From Clostridia bacterium (GTDB lineage: Bacteria > Bacillota > Clostridia > Oscillospirales > CAG-272): a stretch of 36,337 nt of DNA. The stretch covers positions 1 through 36,337 of the forward strand of contig JAFSCG010000077.1 of NCBI GenBank assembly GCA_017436885.1, in the 5' to 3' direction. The position numbers and the translations under genes were made by a program. Position 1 is the stretch's first letter. Each line of letters begins with the position of its first letter. Below the pieces are notes generated by a model. It saw only the letters and a list, made by a program, of their open reading frames with translations. It was not told the origin of the DNA and did no database searches. Positions 23,238 to 32,522 of the stretch are shown here, piece after piece.

Positions 23238-25415
23238 ATGAAAAACAAAAGGTTTTTATTATCCGCCATATCAGCTTTGTTAACAGCCGTATTTCTGCTT
23301 GCATCCTGCGCGCCCGAAGGTCCCGCGACCTTTGATACGCAGGCCAGCACCTCTGCCCTTTTTCCCGATGAAGCACCCGAAGCGGGGCTTGACAGCATCG
23401 TGTACGGGGAAACGAAGGTGCCCGTTATACATATCGACACGGACGACGGCCAGCAGATAGTGAACAAAACGACGTACAGCCGCTGCAATATTCGCTTCGA
23501 GCTGAACGACATCTTTTCCGAGTACGAGAATACCTATACCGACGAAAACGGCGGACGTGCAGACATTCGCTGCCGCGGAAACTCCTCCTTTACCGAAGCG
23601 GATATGCGCGCAAAGAACAAGTATTCGTACCGCATAAAGCTTGATACCGCCGCAGACCTTTTCGGTCTTGGGGAAAGCAAGCATTGGTATCTTATTGCCA
23701 ACTGGTTTGACGTTTCCGCACTCAGAAACAAGCTTGCATACGATTTTTCCGGTGCTCTCGGACTTACCTACGTTCAAAACACCTGGGTGGAGCTGTACTA
23801 TAACGGCGAATACCGCGGGCTCTACCTGCTTGTAGAAAGCATACGAATAGACGAGGGCCGCGTTGAAACCGTCAACTGGAAGGAATTTGCCGAGGATATC
23901 GGCAAGGCTTATTCCGCTGCAAACTCCCTCTCCCCCGAAGAGGAGCTGACCATCTGCACCGCCCTTGAAAAGAATCTTGCTTGGATAACTACGGGAAAAG
24001 CTGAATTTGCCATAGACGGAAAGAGCGTGACCCTCGACCTTTCTCCCTATTTCGATCCGGAGGAGATAGACATAACCTCGGGCTATCTTATCGAATACGA
24101 CGACCGCATGGAGGGTGTGCGTACTAAATGGAAGACCGCAAAGGGAGTGCCCGTTTCCATAGATAACCCCGAGACCCTGAACACCAACGGCACCATGTAC
24201 AAATACGTACACGAGCTGCTGCGCGATTTTGAGAGAGCCGCTTTCTCCGACACCTTCTACAACGATAAGGGAAAGCACTATTCCGAATATCTTGACGTGG
24301 ATTCCATGGTGGACTTCTGGCTGGTGTGGAACCTGTTCAACAACTGGGAGTTCGGCTGCCATTCGCTTTATTATTACATCGACGGTGGAAAGATACATTT
24401 CGGACCCTGCTGGGATTTCGATTTTTCCTCCGGCAATATCGCCACTCTGAGGGAAAAGACCGTGGGATACACCAACTGGACCACCGACAGAAACGACGCG
24501 TGGTTCGTGGAGCTTTTGGGCGACCCGTACTTTTCTTCTCTCTGTCAGGAGAGGTGGTTTGAGGTACGGGAGCTACTGGACGACCTTGTGCGCTCCGTGG
24601 ACATCTACCGTGATTACATGGGAGACGAGGCTGCCAAATGCTTTGAAAGAAACGGACACCGCAAAAACTGGTATCTCAAGGACGTAAACGAAGGTCTGAG
24701 CATGACCTTCGAGGAGGACTGCGAGCATCTGAAGGAATGGTTCCAAAACCGCATACAGTGGATGAACGAGATGCTTGCCGTGCCCGACCCCAATATCGAC
24801 GACTGCGGATACACCCGCAGCAGTAAGATACTGACAAATCTCACCATAGGCGGCACCACACCCGAGCATGAGGTAATATATGAGCGCGGTGTGTTTGCCG
24901 ACTACGTTATCACCCCCGATACAAAGGGCGAGGTGGTGCTGAAGATATCCACCACCCACACCTCCGCCAGAACTGCCGCAGTGTATCTCAACGGTACCAC
25001 CCTTATCGGAGAGGGCAAGCTTACGGACTCCACCTCCCTTACATTGAGATTTGATGCTTCCCTCCTTGACATGAGCGAAAACGCACTTAACGTGCTGTAC
25101 ATACCCGCGTTCAGAAGTGACGGCACCCTGCGCTCCATGACTTCCATTCTTATTCGTGTAAGTTCCGTCAACACCCGCGCAGGCAATGAGAGAGTTCTTA
25201 TTTGCGGAGATGAAATAATCGTTGCAAATAAGGGCGAAAGCGTTACGCTTCCCGCCATCACCGAGGTGCGCGACGGCTTTGTATACGCGGGCTGGACCAC
25301 AGGCGACGACAAGGTATACCACCCCGGCAAGAGCTTTGAGCTTCAAGACGACACACGCATGTTTATCAGATGGATAAGAACGGATATATTCTCCGCAATG
25401 CTTCTTGAAAGGTAA
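23238..25415 (+). CDS. CotH-family kinase-like lipoprotein 3 of 5
   Basis: This 725-residue protein starts 21 bases after gene 2. The lipobox is LLASC (Cys24), followed by a linker with ALFPDE. Conserved CotH segments are IRCRGNSS (110-117), HWYLIANWFD, YYNGEYRGLYLLVES, HYSEYLDVDSMVDFW, N-W-E-F-G and PCWDFDFSSGN. The InlB-type repeat YAGWTTGDDKVYHPG and the end WIRTDIFSAM follow. It groups with copy 4 by the shared NWFDVSALRNKLAYDFSGAL stretch, where copies 1, 2 and 5 have NWRD or CWRD. Copies 3 and 4 are therefore probably a later duplication within the array. The product should sit on the outer face of the membrane. Confidence 0.9.
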   Translation: MKNKRFLLSAISALLTAVFLLASCAPEGPATFDTQASTSALFPDEAPEAGLDSIVYGETKVPVIHIDTDDGQQIVNKTTYSRCNIRFELNDIFSEYENTYTDENGGRADIRCRGNSSFTEADMRAKNKYSYRIKLDTAADLFGLGESKHWYLIANWFDVSALRNKLAYDFSGALGLTYVQNTWVELYYNGEYRGLYLLVESIRIDEGRVETVNWKEFAEDIGKAYSAANSLSPEEELTICTALEKNLAWITTGKAEFAIDGKSVTLDLSPYFDPEEIDITSGYLIEYDDRMEGVRTKWKTAKGVPVSIDNPETLNTNGTMYKYVHELLRDFERAAFSDTFYNDKGKHYSEYLDVDSMVDFWLVWNLFNNWEFGCHSLYYYIDGGKIHFGPCWDFDFSSGNIATLREKTVGYTNWTTDRNDAWFVELLGDPYFSSLCQERWFEVRELLDDLVRSVDIYRDYMGDEAAKCFERNGHRKNWYLKDVNEGLSMTFEEDCEHLKEWFQNRIQWMNEMLAVPDPNIDDCGYTRSSKILTNLTIGGTTPEHEVIYERGVFADYVITPDTKGEVVLKISTTHTSARTAAVYLNGTTLIGEGKLTDSTSLTLRFDASLLDMSENALNVLYIPAFRSDGTLRSMTSILIRVSSVNTRAGNERVLICGDEIIVANKGESVTLPAITEVRDGFVYAGWTTGDDKVYHPGKSFELQDDTRMFIRWIRTDIFSAMLLER

Positions 25416-25421
25416 TATTGC

Positions 25422-27620
25422 ATGGATAGGAACAAAAGGTCAAGCGGAATTGCCGCGGCATTACGATTATCGGCTGCCGCCCTTGCTTCCCTGCTGATGT
25501 TTTCCTCCTGCACCGCATACGTCGAGGAAGCCGTAACCGCCCCCGCGGCTACCGCATCCGTATTTCCCGAGGATGCCGAGCCGTCTGTCGGCATTGACGA
25601 TATCGAATACACGGAAAAGACCGTTCCCGTTATACATATCACCACTTCAAACGGAAAGCAGGTAACCAGCAAAACGGATTACAGCTCCTGCAACGTACGC
25701 TTTGAGCTGAACGGCATCTTTGCAGAGTACGAGAACACCTACACCGACGAAAACGGCGGCAACGCAGAAATTCGGTGCCGCGGAAACTCCTCGTATACAC
25801 GCAAGGAGATGCGAGCAAAAAACAAGTATTCCTACAAGCTGAGGCTTGAAACGAAGGCGGACCTTTTCGGACTCGGAGAGAACAGGCATTGGTATCTTAT
25901 CAACAACTGGTTCGACGTTTCCGCACTCAGAAACAAGCTTGCATACGATTTTTCGGGGGCTCTCGGTCTTCCCTATACGGGAAACACTTGGGTGGAGCTT
26001 TACTATAACGGCGAATATCGCGGGCTTTATCTGCTTACGGAAAGCATCCGCATTGACGAAGGGCGCGTGGAGACCACGAATTGGGAAGAGTTTGCCGAGG
26101 ACGTGGGAAAGGCATACGCAAGTGCAAACGCCCTTTCTCCCGATGAGGAGGAAACGCTCTGCACCACTCTGAAAAACAACCTTCGCTGGATAACGACCGG
26201 CAATACGGGTATAACGAAAGACGGCAAGCTGATCACGTACGATCTCTCCCCGTATTTCGATAAGGACTCATTGGACCTTACCTCCGGCTATCTTATAGAG
26301 CTCGACGGTCGACTTGACGGCGACCGCACCACCTGGAAAACAAGGCGCGGTGCTCCCCTTGCCGTAGACTCTCCCGCAAGGCTTAATACCAATTCAAAAA
26401 TGATGCTTTACGTTTACAGATTGGTACAGGACTTCGAGGATGCATTGTTCTCCCCCACCTTCCATAATTCAGACGGAAAGCATTACAGCGAATACCTCGA
26501 CGTAGACTCCCTCGTTGACTACTGGCTTGTATGGAATCTGTTTAATAATCAGGAATTCGGTTATCTTTCCATGTACTGCTATATAGACGGCGGAAAGATT
26601 CATTTCGGTCACTGCTGGGATTTCGACTACACCGCAGGCAACATAATTACACAGCCAAAAAAGTGGATAAGCAACGAAAGATGGCTTACCGACAGAGGCG
26701 TTGGTTGGTATAAGGAGATATTGGGCGACCCGTATTTTTCCGTGCTTTGCCAGGAGCGATGGTTTGAGCTAAGAGAGCTGACAGACGATCTGCTCCGTTC
26801 CCTTGACATCTATTACGGCTACATGGCAGACGAGGCCGTGCGATGCAATGAAAGAAACGGAGATAGACCCAACTGGTCCCAAACGGACGTGAATAACGGC
26901 CACAGCTACGATTTTCAAACCGATTACGAGGTTCTTAAGTCTTGGCTTACCGGGCGCATCAAGTGGCTTAACGATATGATGTCCCTGCCCGACGCAAATA
27001 TCGACAAATCCGGCAATACAAGAAGCGTGAAGCTGTTTACCTCCCTTACCATAAACGGCGAAACGCCCGATTTTGAGATAGTAGACGGGCGCGGCGTTTA
27101 CGCCGACTACGTTATCTCCCCCGATACTGCGGGAGAAGTAACCGTAACGCTCAGCACCACACACACCACGTCGGTATCCTGCTCCCTTTATCTGAACGGA
27201 ACGAAGCATATCGGCGACAGCCCGCTCAACACCAAGGATAAGGTGCATTTCACCTTCAACGTATCGGATATGGACCTTTCGGAAAACGCAATAAACGTTC
27301 TGTATATCCCCACCTTCCGCACGGACGGCACCCTCCGCTCCATGACGTCCATTCTTATACGCGTCAGCTCCGTCAACGCCCTCTCTCCAAAGGAATGTGC
27401 CGTTATCCTCGGAAATACGGTACATAAAGCAATGAAGGGCGAGGAGTTCACCCTCCCCGAAATAACCGAGGTGCGAGATGGCTTCCTTGCCGCAGGCTGG
27501 ACCGACGGCACGGACACGGTGCTTCCCGCAGGCTCGGTAATTACCCCCAACGGCACCTGCGTATACTACGTGCGTTGGATACGCACGGAAATATTCTCCG
27601 CGATGAAAATGTACAATTAA
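25422..27620 (+). CDS. CotH-family kinase-like lipoprotein 4 of 5
   Basis: This 732-residue copy is the longest and starts only 6 bases after gene 3, so translation is probably coupled. The signal peptide is longer, with a weaker lipobox (F-S-S-C, Cys30), followed by a linker with SVFPED. The CotH domain shows IRCRGNSS, HWYLINNWFD, YYNGEYRGLYLLTES, HYSEYLDVDSLVDYW, N-Q-E-F-G and HCWDFDYTAGN. The proline before WDFD in copies 1-3 is lost here. The C-terminal InlB-type repeat (AAGWTDGTDTVLPAG) and WIRTEIFSAM end the protein. Its closest relative in the window is copy 3. Confidence 0.9.
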   Translation: MDRNKRSSGIAAALRLSAAALASLLMFSSCTAYVEEAVTAPAATASVFPEDAEPSVGIDDIEYTEKTVPVIHITTSNGKQVTSKTDYSSCNVRFELNGIFAEYENTYTDENGGNAEIRCRGNSSYTRKEMRAKNKYSYKLRLETKADLFGLGENRHWYLINNWFDVSALRNKLAYDFSGALGLPYTGNTWVELYYNGEYRGLYLLTESIRIDEGRVETTNWEEFAEDVGKAYASANALSPDEEETLCTTLKNNLRWITTGNTGITKDGKLITYDLSPYFDKDSLDLTSGYLIELDGRLDGDRTTWKTRRGAPLAVDSPARLNTNSKMMLYVYRLVQDFEDALFSPTFHNSDGKHYSEYLDVDSLVDYWLVWNLFNNQEFGYLSMYCYIDGGKIHFGHCWDFDYTAGNIITQPKKWISNERWLTDRGVGWYKEILGDPYFSVLCQERWFELRELTDDLLRSLDIYYGYMADEAVRCNERNGDRPNWSQTDVNNGHSYDFQTDYEVLKSWLTGRIKWLNDMMSLPDANIDKSGNTRSVKLFTSLTINGETPDFEIVDGRGVYADYVISPDTAGEVTVTLSTTHTTSVSCSLYLNGTKHIGDSPLNTKDKVHFTFNVSDMDLSENAINVLYIPTFRTDGTLRSMTSILIRVSSVNALSPKECAVILGNTVHKAMKGEEFTLPEITEVRDGFLAAGWTDGTDTVLPAGSVITPNGTCVYYVRWIRTEIFSAMKMYN

Positions 27621-27641
27621 CTGTAAAGGTACGGTACAAGT

Positions 27642-29822
27642 ATGAAAAGTAAAATTTTACTTTCCGCAATTTCCGCATTGCTCGCATTTACTGCCCTGCT
27701 CTCGTCCTGCGGGACCGTTCCCGTTGACGAGGTAACTGTACCCACGGAAACAGAGCCCCTGTTCCCCGACGATACAACGGCAGATATCCCCGAGGATAAC
27801 CACATCGTATATCCCGAGGGCGAGCTTCCCAAGCTGTATATAAACACCAACGACGGCAAGCAGGTAACAAGCAAGGATATATACAGCGCCTGCAACGTCC
27901 GTCTTGAGATGAACGGCGTGTATGAGAACTATCAGAACACCTACACCGATCAGAACGGCGGCGGGGCGCTGATACGCTGCCGCGGAAACATGACCTATAA
28001 CATCGCGGACGTAAAAAAGACCAATTCCTATTCCTATAAGCTTAAGCTGGATGCAAAGGCCGACCTTTTCGGCTTTGGCTCAAGCAAGCATTGGTATCTT
28101 ATCAACTGCTGGCGCGACACAAGCTACCTGCGCCACAAGCTTGCCTACGACCTCTCCGCCTCCCTCGGCATCGAGTACACGGACTGCACTTGGGTTTCCG
28201 TTTACTATAACGACGAATACCGCGGTCTGTATCTGATGACGGAAAGCATCCGCATAGCCGAGGACAGAATAGAAATGGAGAACTGGGAGGAGTTTGCCGA
28301 GGACGTCGCAGATGCTTACGCAACCGACAATTCCCTTGACGCAGACGACGCGTTGGTCCTTTCCGAGCTGATGGAGCATAATCTCAGCTGGCTCTCCACC
28401 GGTTACATCACGGCAAATCTGCCATCGGGCAAGCGCATAATCGACTTGAGCGTGTATTTTGACCCGGAGGAGCTGGACCTTACCTCCGGATATCTGATAG
28501 AGATATGTAACGGAATGGACACCTCAGGCTCCAAATGGAAAACGAACGCAGGATTCTTTATCGTGCTTGACAGCCCCTTCTATCTGCACTCCAACTCGGA
28601 GATGTACAACTACGTTCGCACCCTCATTCAGGATTTTGAGGACGCCATAATGTCGCCCGATTTCCATAACGCCAAGGGCAAGCATTACAGCGAATATATC
28701 GACGTGGATTCCATGGTCGATTATTGGATGGTATGGAACTTCTTCGTCAATACGGAGTTTGGTGCCCGCTCCATGTACTTCCACATCAAGGACGGCAAAA
28801 TGATCTTCGGTCCCAACTGGGACTTTGACGGAACCTCCGGCAACATTATGTCCACCACCAAAAGCGGCGGCGCATATAACAAATGGGTGCCCGACAGATC
28901 GAAAACCTGGTTTTATAACGCAATGAAGGATCCGTGGTTTACCGCAAAATGTCAGGAAAGATGGTATTCTCTCAGCGAGCTTCTTGACGACTTCATGACC
29001 TCCATGGATATATACGCAAGATACATCAAGGATGGCGCGGCACAAAGCTACGAGCGCACGGGACCGCGAAAAGAGATAGTCCGTCAGCCCGACGTCAACA
29101 ACGGTCATAGCTTTAACCCTTGGGAGGATTACGAATATCTGCGCACTTGGTTTGAGAACCGCATTATCTGGCTTGACGAGCATTTCGCAGCGCTTGACCC
29201 GAATATTGACGGCGCAGGCTACACAAGAAGCGAAAAAATCAAGACCGCTCTGACTCTTGATTCCAATACTATCGAAAAAGACCGCTCGTCAGTTTACGGT
29301 TTGAATGCCGACTATATTATCTCCACAAGCGACAGTGGAGTTATCGAGATAAAGCTGACCACCACCCACTCTAACATCGGGCATTTTGAGGTATATCTTA
29401 ATGGCACCGAATTTCTCGGCAGAGTGGAAAACACCGCCAGCGGCGGCTCCCTTCTTGTGGACACCTCAAAGCTTGACATGAGCGACGGCGCACTTAACGT
29501 TTTCTACATTATGTGCTATAAGAACACGGGCGCGTACCGCTCCATGTCCTCCGTCCTTATACGCGTAAGAAGCCTCGGAAATCCCGAAGCAATGAAGTGC
29601 ATCGTTCAGCTTGGCAATGAAATAGCACACGTAGACAGATTTGCCGAATACGCTCTCCCCGAGATAACCGAGGAGCATAACGGCTTTATCGCCGAGGGCT
29701 GGACCGACGGCAAGAACGTCTACGCTCCCGGCACCACCATCGAGATAAAGAACGACGTTCACCTCTATATTAAATGGAAGCGCACTTATATCTTCTCGAT
29801 AATGGAGTTTTTCCCACAATAA
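27642..29822 (+). CDS. CotH-family kinase-like lipoprotein 5 of 5
   Basis: This 726-residue protein begins 21 bases after gene 4. The lipobox is LLSSC (Cys23), with a linker containing PLFPDD. The CotH domain has IRCRGNMT, HWYLINCWRD, YYNDEYRGLYLMTES (Asp instead of the Gly seen in the other four), HYSEYIDVDSMVDYW, N-T-E-F-G and PNWDFDGTSGN. The InlB-type repeat (AEGWTDGKNVYAPG) and WKRTYIFSIM complete it. It is the last gene before a strong bidirectional-looking terminator. No Ser/Arg-rich coat-type substrate gene lies nearby, so the target of any kinase activity is unknown. Confidence 0.9.
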   Translation: MKSKILLSAISALLAFTALLSSCGTVPVDEVTVPTETEPLFPDDTTADIPEDNHIVYPEGELPKLYINTNDGKQVTSKDIYSACNVRLEMNGVYENYQNTYTDQNGGGALIRCRGNMTYNIADVKKTNSYSYKLKLDAKADLFGFGSSKHWYLINCWRDTSYLRHKLAYDLSASLGIEYTDCTWVSVYYNDEYRGLYLMTESIRIAEDRIEMENWEEFAEDVADAYATDNSLDADDALVLSELMEHNLSWLSTGYITANLPSGKRIIDLSVYFDPEELDLTSGYLIEICNGMDTSGSKWKTNAGFFIVLDSPFYLHSNSEMYNYVRTLIQDFEDAIMSPDFHNAKGKHYSEYIDVDSMVDYWMVWNFFVNTEFGARSMYFHIKDGKMIFGPNWDFDGTSGNIMSTTKSGGAYNKWVPDRSKTWFYNAMKDPWFTAKCQERWYSLSELLDDFMTSMDIYARYIKDGAAQSYERTGPRKEIVRQPDVNNGHSFNPWEDYEYLRTWFENRIIWLDEHFAALDPNIDGAGYTRSEKIKTALTLDSNTIEKDRSSVYGLNADYIISTSDSGVIEIKLTTTHSNIGHFEVYLNGTEFLGRVENTASGGSLLVDTSKLDMSDGALNVFYIMCYKNTGAYRSMSSVLIRVRSLGNPEAMKCIVQLGNEIAHVDRFAEYALPEITEEHNGFIAEGWTDGKNVYAPGTTIEIKNDVHLYIKWKRTYIFSIMEFFPQ

Positions 29823-29842
29823 GCCTTATATAGCATAAATAA

Positions 29843-29882
29843 ATAGCCATGGTTTGTGCCGCCGCACAAACCATGGCTATTG
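29843..29882. terminator. Shared terminator between the CotH array and the spoIIIA operon
   Basis: A perfect 18-base-pair stem (29843-29860 with 29865-29882) with loop CGCC lies 21 bases after the last cotH-like stop and 4 bases after the spoIIIAH stop. GTTTTTAC follows on the plus strand and TTATTTATG on the minus strand, so it can serve both convergent operons. Confidence 0.88.
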
Positions 29883-29885
29883 TTT

Positions 29886-30467
29886 TTACATAGCTTTTTC
29901 TATTATCTTTACGTTAACGGGCTCCGTTCCCGTCTGCTCGTACACGATCTCCTTTATCTGCGCCACCTCACCGGGGAGAAGACCGTCGGTCTTTACGATA
30001 ACGTTTACCGTATTACCCGAAATAACGGCAATGCAATCGGCAAAGCCCTTGGATCTGACAAGGGTTTCGATATTCGACTCTCTCTCAATGTCCTTTGCGA
30101 TAACGGAAATATCCTCAAGTGCCTGTGTTTTTGTGGTATCGAGAGCCTCGGCAGAGGCAACTACGGTGCGAAGCACCTCTATTGCCTCATCTCTTGCGCG
30201 CTGTCTGTCCAGAGCCGTGGATGCAAAATAATTATCCAATCCCTCAGCGGAGGAATTGCTTGCCGCCACGTCGTCTGCGGTGTAGTTATCCGCCATATTT
30301 GAAGTACCGTAGGGTACGTCCGAGGCAGGAGAACCGAAGAGCAGAAAATTAAGATAGACCACGGCACCGATGCCGAACATACATAATATAAGCACAAGAT
30401 TGCGCTTTCCTACCCTTTCGGTAAATTTTTTTGCACCCGACCACAGCTTCCCAAAAAATTTTTTCAT
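29886..30467 (-). CDS. spoIIIAH: Stage III sporulation protein AH
   Basis: This 193-residue, single-pass protein has a basic N-terminus, a membrane helix (LVLILCMFGIGAVVYLNFLLFG, about 22-43), a low-complexity linker and a C-terminal YscJ/FliF-like ring-building domain (about 80-190). The C-terminal domain includes ALDRQRARDEAIEVLRTVV and LVRSKGFADCIAVISGNTVNVIV, both typical of SpoIIIAH. In Bacillus it pairs with forespore SpoIIQ across the intermembrane space. The ATG at 30465-30467 has GAGGAT upstream; a longer in-frame reading to 30506 is less likely. It is the last gene of the operon, 80 bases after spoIIIAG. Confidence 0.94.
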   Translation of the reverse strand: MKKFFGKLWSGAKKFTERVGKRNLVLILCMFGIGAVVYLNFLLFGSPASDVPYGTSNMADNYTADDVAASNSSAEGLDNYFASTALDRQRARDEAIEVLRTVVASAEALDTTKTQALEDISVIAKDIERESNIETLVRSKGFADCIAVISGNTVNVIVKTDGLLPGEVAQIKEIVYEQTGTEPVNVKIIEKAM

Positions 30468-30547
30468 ATAATATCCTCGCTTCCTTTGCCGTATTGCGGC
30501 ATTCATATTTTCCGATACATCATATTCATCGACTTCTGATTATATTC

Positions 30548-30937
30548 CTATTTGCCCGAAACGGATATCTGTGATGCGGTAATGCCCAGTGCCGCCGATA
30601 AAAGCTCTGTCAGTTCCTTTTCTATTATCGGAACGTTGCCGCCCTTACATACCACCGCAACGCCGCAAACTCTCGGATAATGGGTGGCGCTTATGTTTCC
30701 TCGCGAGGAATATTCATATTCAAACCCCGTGGAAAACGTAAGAGCAACGCTACACTCCGACACCCCGCCAACCGAAGAGCAAAGCAACACAAGCTTCTCC
30801 TCCAGCTCCGCCGCGTATTTTTCCTCTGCGCTGACTTCTCCCTCTGTCTTTGGCGTGCCTCTGCTACCCAAAAGCATCAGCGCAATGCCGATCGCCGCCG
30901 CAAAAAATAACAACAGCAGCTTCGTTTTATCCTTCAT
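30548..30937 (-). CDS. spoIIIAG: Stage III sporulation protein AG, short form
   Basis: This 129-residue protein has one N-terminal membrane helix (LLLLFFAAAIGIALMLLG) and a ring-building domain. Recognisable elements are KLVLLCSSVGGVSECSVALTF, then RVCGVAVVCKGGNVPIIEKELTELLSAAL and a closing ISVSG. B. subtilis SpoIIIAG is 229 residues and carries a long insertion (the beta-triangle that lines the ring) between these two parts. Here only about 25 residues separate them. The start ATG overlaps the spoIIIAF stop (TGATG at 30937). It is intact and in frame, so the shortening looks genuine rather than a frameshift. Confidence 0.9.
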   Translation of the reverse strand: MKDKTKLLLLFFAAAIGIALMLLGSRGTPKTEGEVSAEEKYAAELEEKLVLLCSSVGGVSECSVALTFSTGFEYEYSSRGNISATHYPRVCGVAVVCKGGNVPIIEKELTELLSAALGITASQISVSGK

Positions 30938-31386
30938 CAGTCCACAAGCACCTCCACCTCACACCCAAGCAGGCTCTCCAGCTCAGTTTCTGCCTCGTGC
31001 ACGCCCCTGACAGCGTCCGTTCCCCTAAGATCCACGGTAACACGGCACAGCACTATGGCGTTTATATCCACGTCGTCCACGGTAACGCTTATTTTTGCTT
31101 CCGTCATTTCATATTTTGCGTTCAGATACTCGGAAACGCTCCTGCCTATCTCCTTTGCGCTTTGCTCCACAAGCCACTCGGCAGAGGAAAAACCGTTGTT
31201 CTCGATCTCGGGCAGCTCCGCAAAAAGCTGTACGTCAATGCCCGACACGGCAGAAAACACCACCGCAAGCATAACGAGGGAGATAACGAAGGAAACGAAT
31301 TTACCCATGCCGCCGTTGGGGCTTAACACACCAAGCAGAGAACAAAGGAGAGACGCGCCGCAAATTATGTAGATCGCATTTTTCAT
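30937..31386 (-). CDS. spoIIIAF: Stage III sporulation protein AF
   Basis: This 149-residue protein has two N-terminal membrane helices (about 5-20 and 30-50), followed by a soluble domain with a YscJ-like beta-alpha pattern (EWLVEQSAKEIGRSVSEYLNAKYEM, then ISVTVDDVDINAIVLCRVTVDL). It is part of the SpoIIIA-SpoIIQ channel. The ATG (31384-31386) shares a base with the spoIIIAE stop. A longer reading to 31461 would overlap spoIIIAE heavily and is rejected. B. subtilis AF is about 206 residues, so this one is shorter. Confidence 0.9.
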   Translation of the reverse strand: MKNAIYIICGASLLCSLLGVLSPNGGMGKFVSFVISLVMLAVVFSAVSGIDVQLFAELPEIENNGFSSAEWLVEQSAKEIGRSVSEYLNAKYEMTEAKISVTVDDVDINAIVLCRVTVDLRGTDAVRGVHEAETELESLLGCEVEVLVD

Positions 31387-32522
31387 CACGCCACCGCCGT
31401 TTTTACAAATACGGTAACCGCAAGCAGGAACAGCACCGAGGATGCCGCCATCAGGGCACAAATAAGTCCGCAGACCGTTGCGGCACCGTCAAGCAATCTT
31501 GCCTCCGCTTGCAGGGAGCAAAGCCGTGCCGCCGCCGCGGCAAGCTCGAATGCCGTGCGGTAAAAAAGAGCAGAGATAAGGGGTGGCAGCAGCATAAGCA
31601 TCAGCACCGCACAGCTTGCCCACCCAACACCCGCTTTTATAACGGAAAGTCCCCCCGCAACCGTACGTAACGCCTCTCCCACCGCGCCGCCCACCACGGG
31701 AATAAAGCTGCCCGCCGCAAACCGCACCGTCCTCATGGCAACGCTGTCCCCTGCGGCGGCAATATGATTTCCGAAGGTGTACACCGCTGAATTTATCATC
31801 ATAAAAAACGCAATAGCGGTGGTAAAAAAGTCCTTCATTGCCTTCACTATGCCCGACATATCCATGGTACAAACAGACGCCGTAAGTATCACCGCAAGTA
31901 TGGTCCTTGCAAGGGGCAGGAGAAGATGCAGAAAAACGTTTTCTATAAGGGAGGTAAGCAAATACACGCCCGAGCTTGCATAAGCGGCGCACGCAACGTT
32001 GCCGCCCGCGGCATAAAGAGAGGTAAACAAGGGCAGAAGCCCAAGAACGAAGGCGTTTATCTCCTCTATCAGCGCCGCACCCGAATTAACGACTTTCTCC
32101 AAGGGGAAAAGCACGGCAACGCAAAAGCAAAGGGACGAGCAGAGGGTAAATGCCGAGGCAACGCCACCGCTTCTGACAGCCGCGGAAAGAGTCTTGAACA
32201 CCGCCGCCGCAACCACGAGAAAGATCAGGGAAAAGAACACCTGCAAGGGACCCGTTATCTCGTTTTTAACCGTTTTTATCAGCTCGGAGAATATAAAACG
32301 CCCGTCAAGCCCGCCTTTGCCGCCGTTTATTACCGTGTCTTTCGCCATATCCGCAACGCCGCTCATGCTCTCGGGCAATGCTTTTTCAAGCAGCTCTGCC
32401 GCCTCGCCCGTTACGTTATCCTGCCGCGGCTCATAGGTATAAGTACGTTCGGCGGCGGCAACGGGTATTGCCAAAGCAAGGGAGATATGCAGAAAAAGCA
32501 GAATTACAATTACTTTTTTCAT
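31386..32522 (-). CDS. spoIIIAE: Stage III sporulation protein AE
   Basis: This 378-residue polytopic membrane protein begins with a cleavable-looking signal ending AIPVAAA. A soluble segment (about 25-85) is followed by seven or more membrane helices. Family features include GPLQVFFSLIFLVVAAAVFKTL, ASSGVYLLTSLIENVFLHLLLPL and SFIPVVGGAVGEALRTVAGG. SpoIIIAE resembles export-apparatus permeases and is thought to form the membrane pore of the feeding channel. The ATG overlaps the spoIIIAD stop as ATGA (32519-32522). Length is close to the usual 380-400 residues. Confidence 0.95.
   Translation of the reverse strand: MKKVIVILLFLHISLALAIPVAAAERTYTYEPRQDNVTGEAAELLEKALPESMSGVADMAKDTVINGGKGGLDGRFIFSELIKTVKNEITGPLQVFFSLIFLVVAAAVFKTLSAAVRSGGVASAFTLCSSLCFCVAVLFPLEKVVNSGAALIEEINAFVLGLLPLFTSLYAAGGNVACAAYASSGVYLLTSLIENVFLHLLLPLARTILAVILTASVCTMDMSGIVKAMKDFFTTAIAFFMMINSAVYTFGNHIAAAGDSVAMRTVRFAAGSFIPVVGGAVGEALRTVAGGLSVIKAGVGWASCAVLMLMLLPPLISALFYRTAFELAAAAARLCSLQAEARLLDGAATVCGLICALMAASSVLFLLAVTVFVKTAVA

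Noticed and set aside
23280-24398. A 372-codon minus-strand open frame
   Set aside because: It is antisense to CotH copy 3. Similar antisense frames appear opposite the other copies because of shared codon usage.
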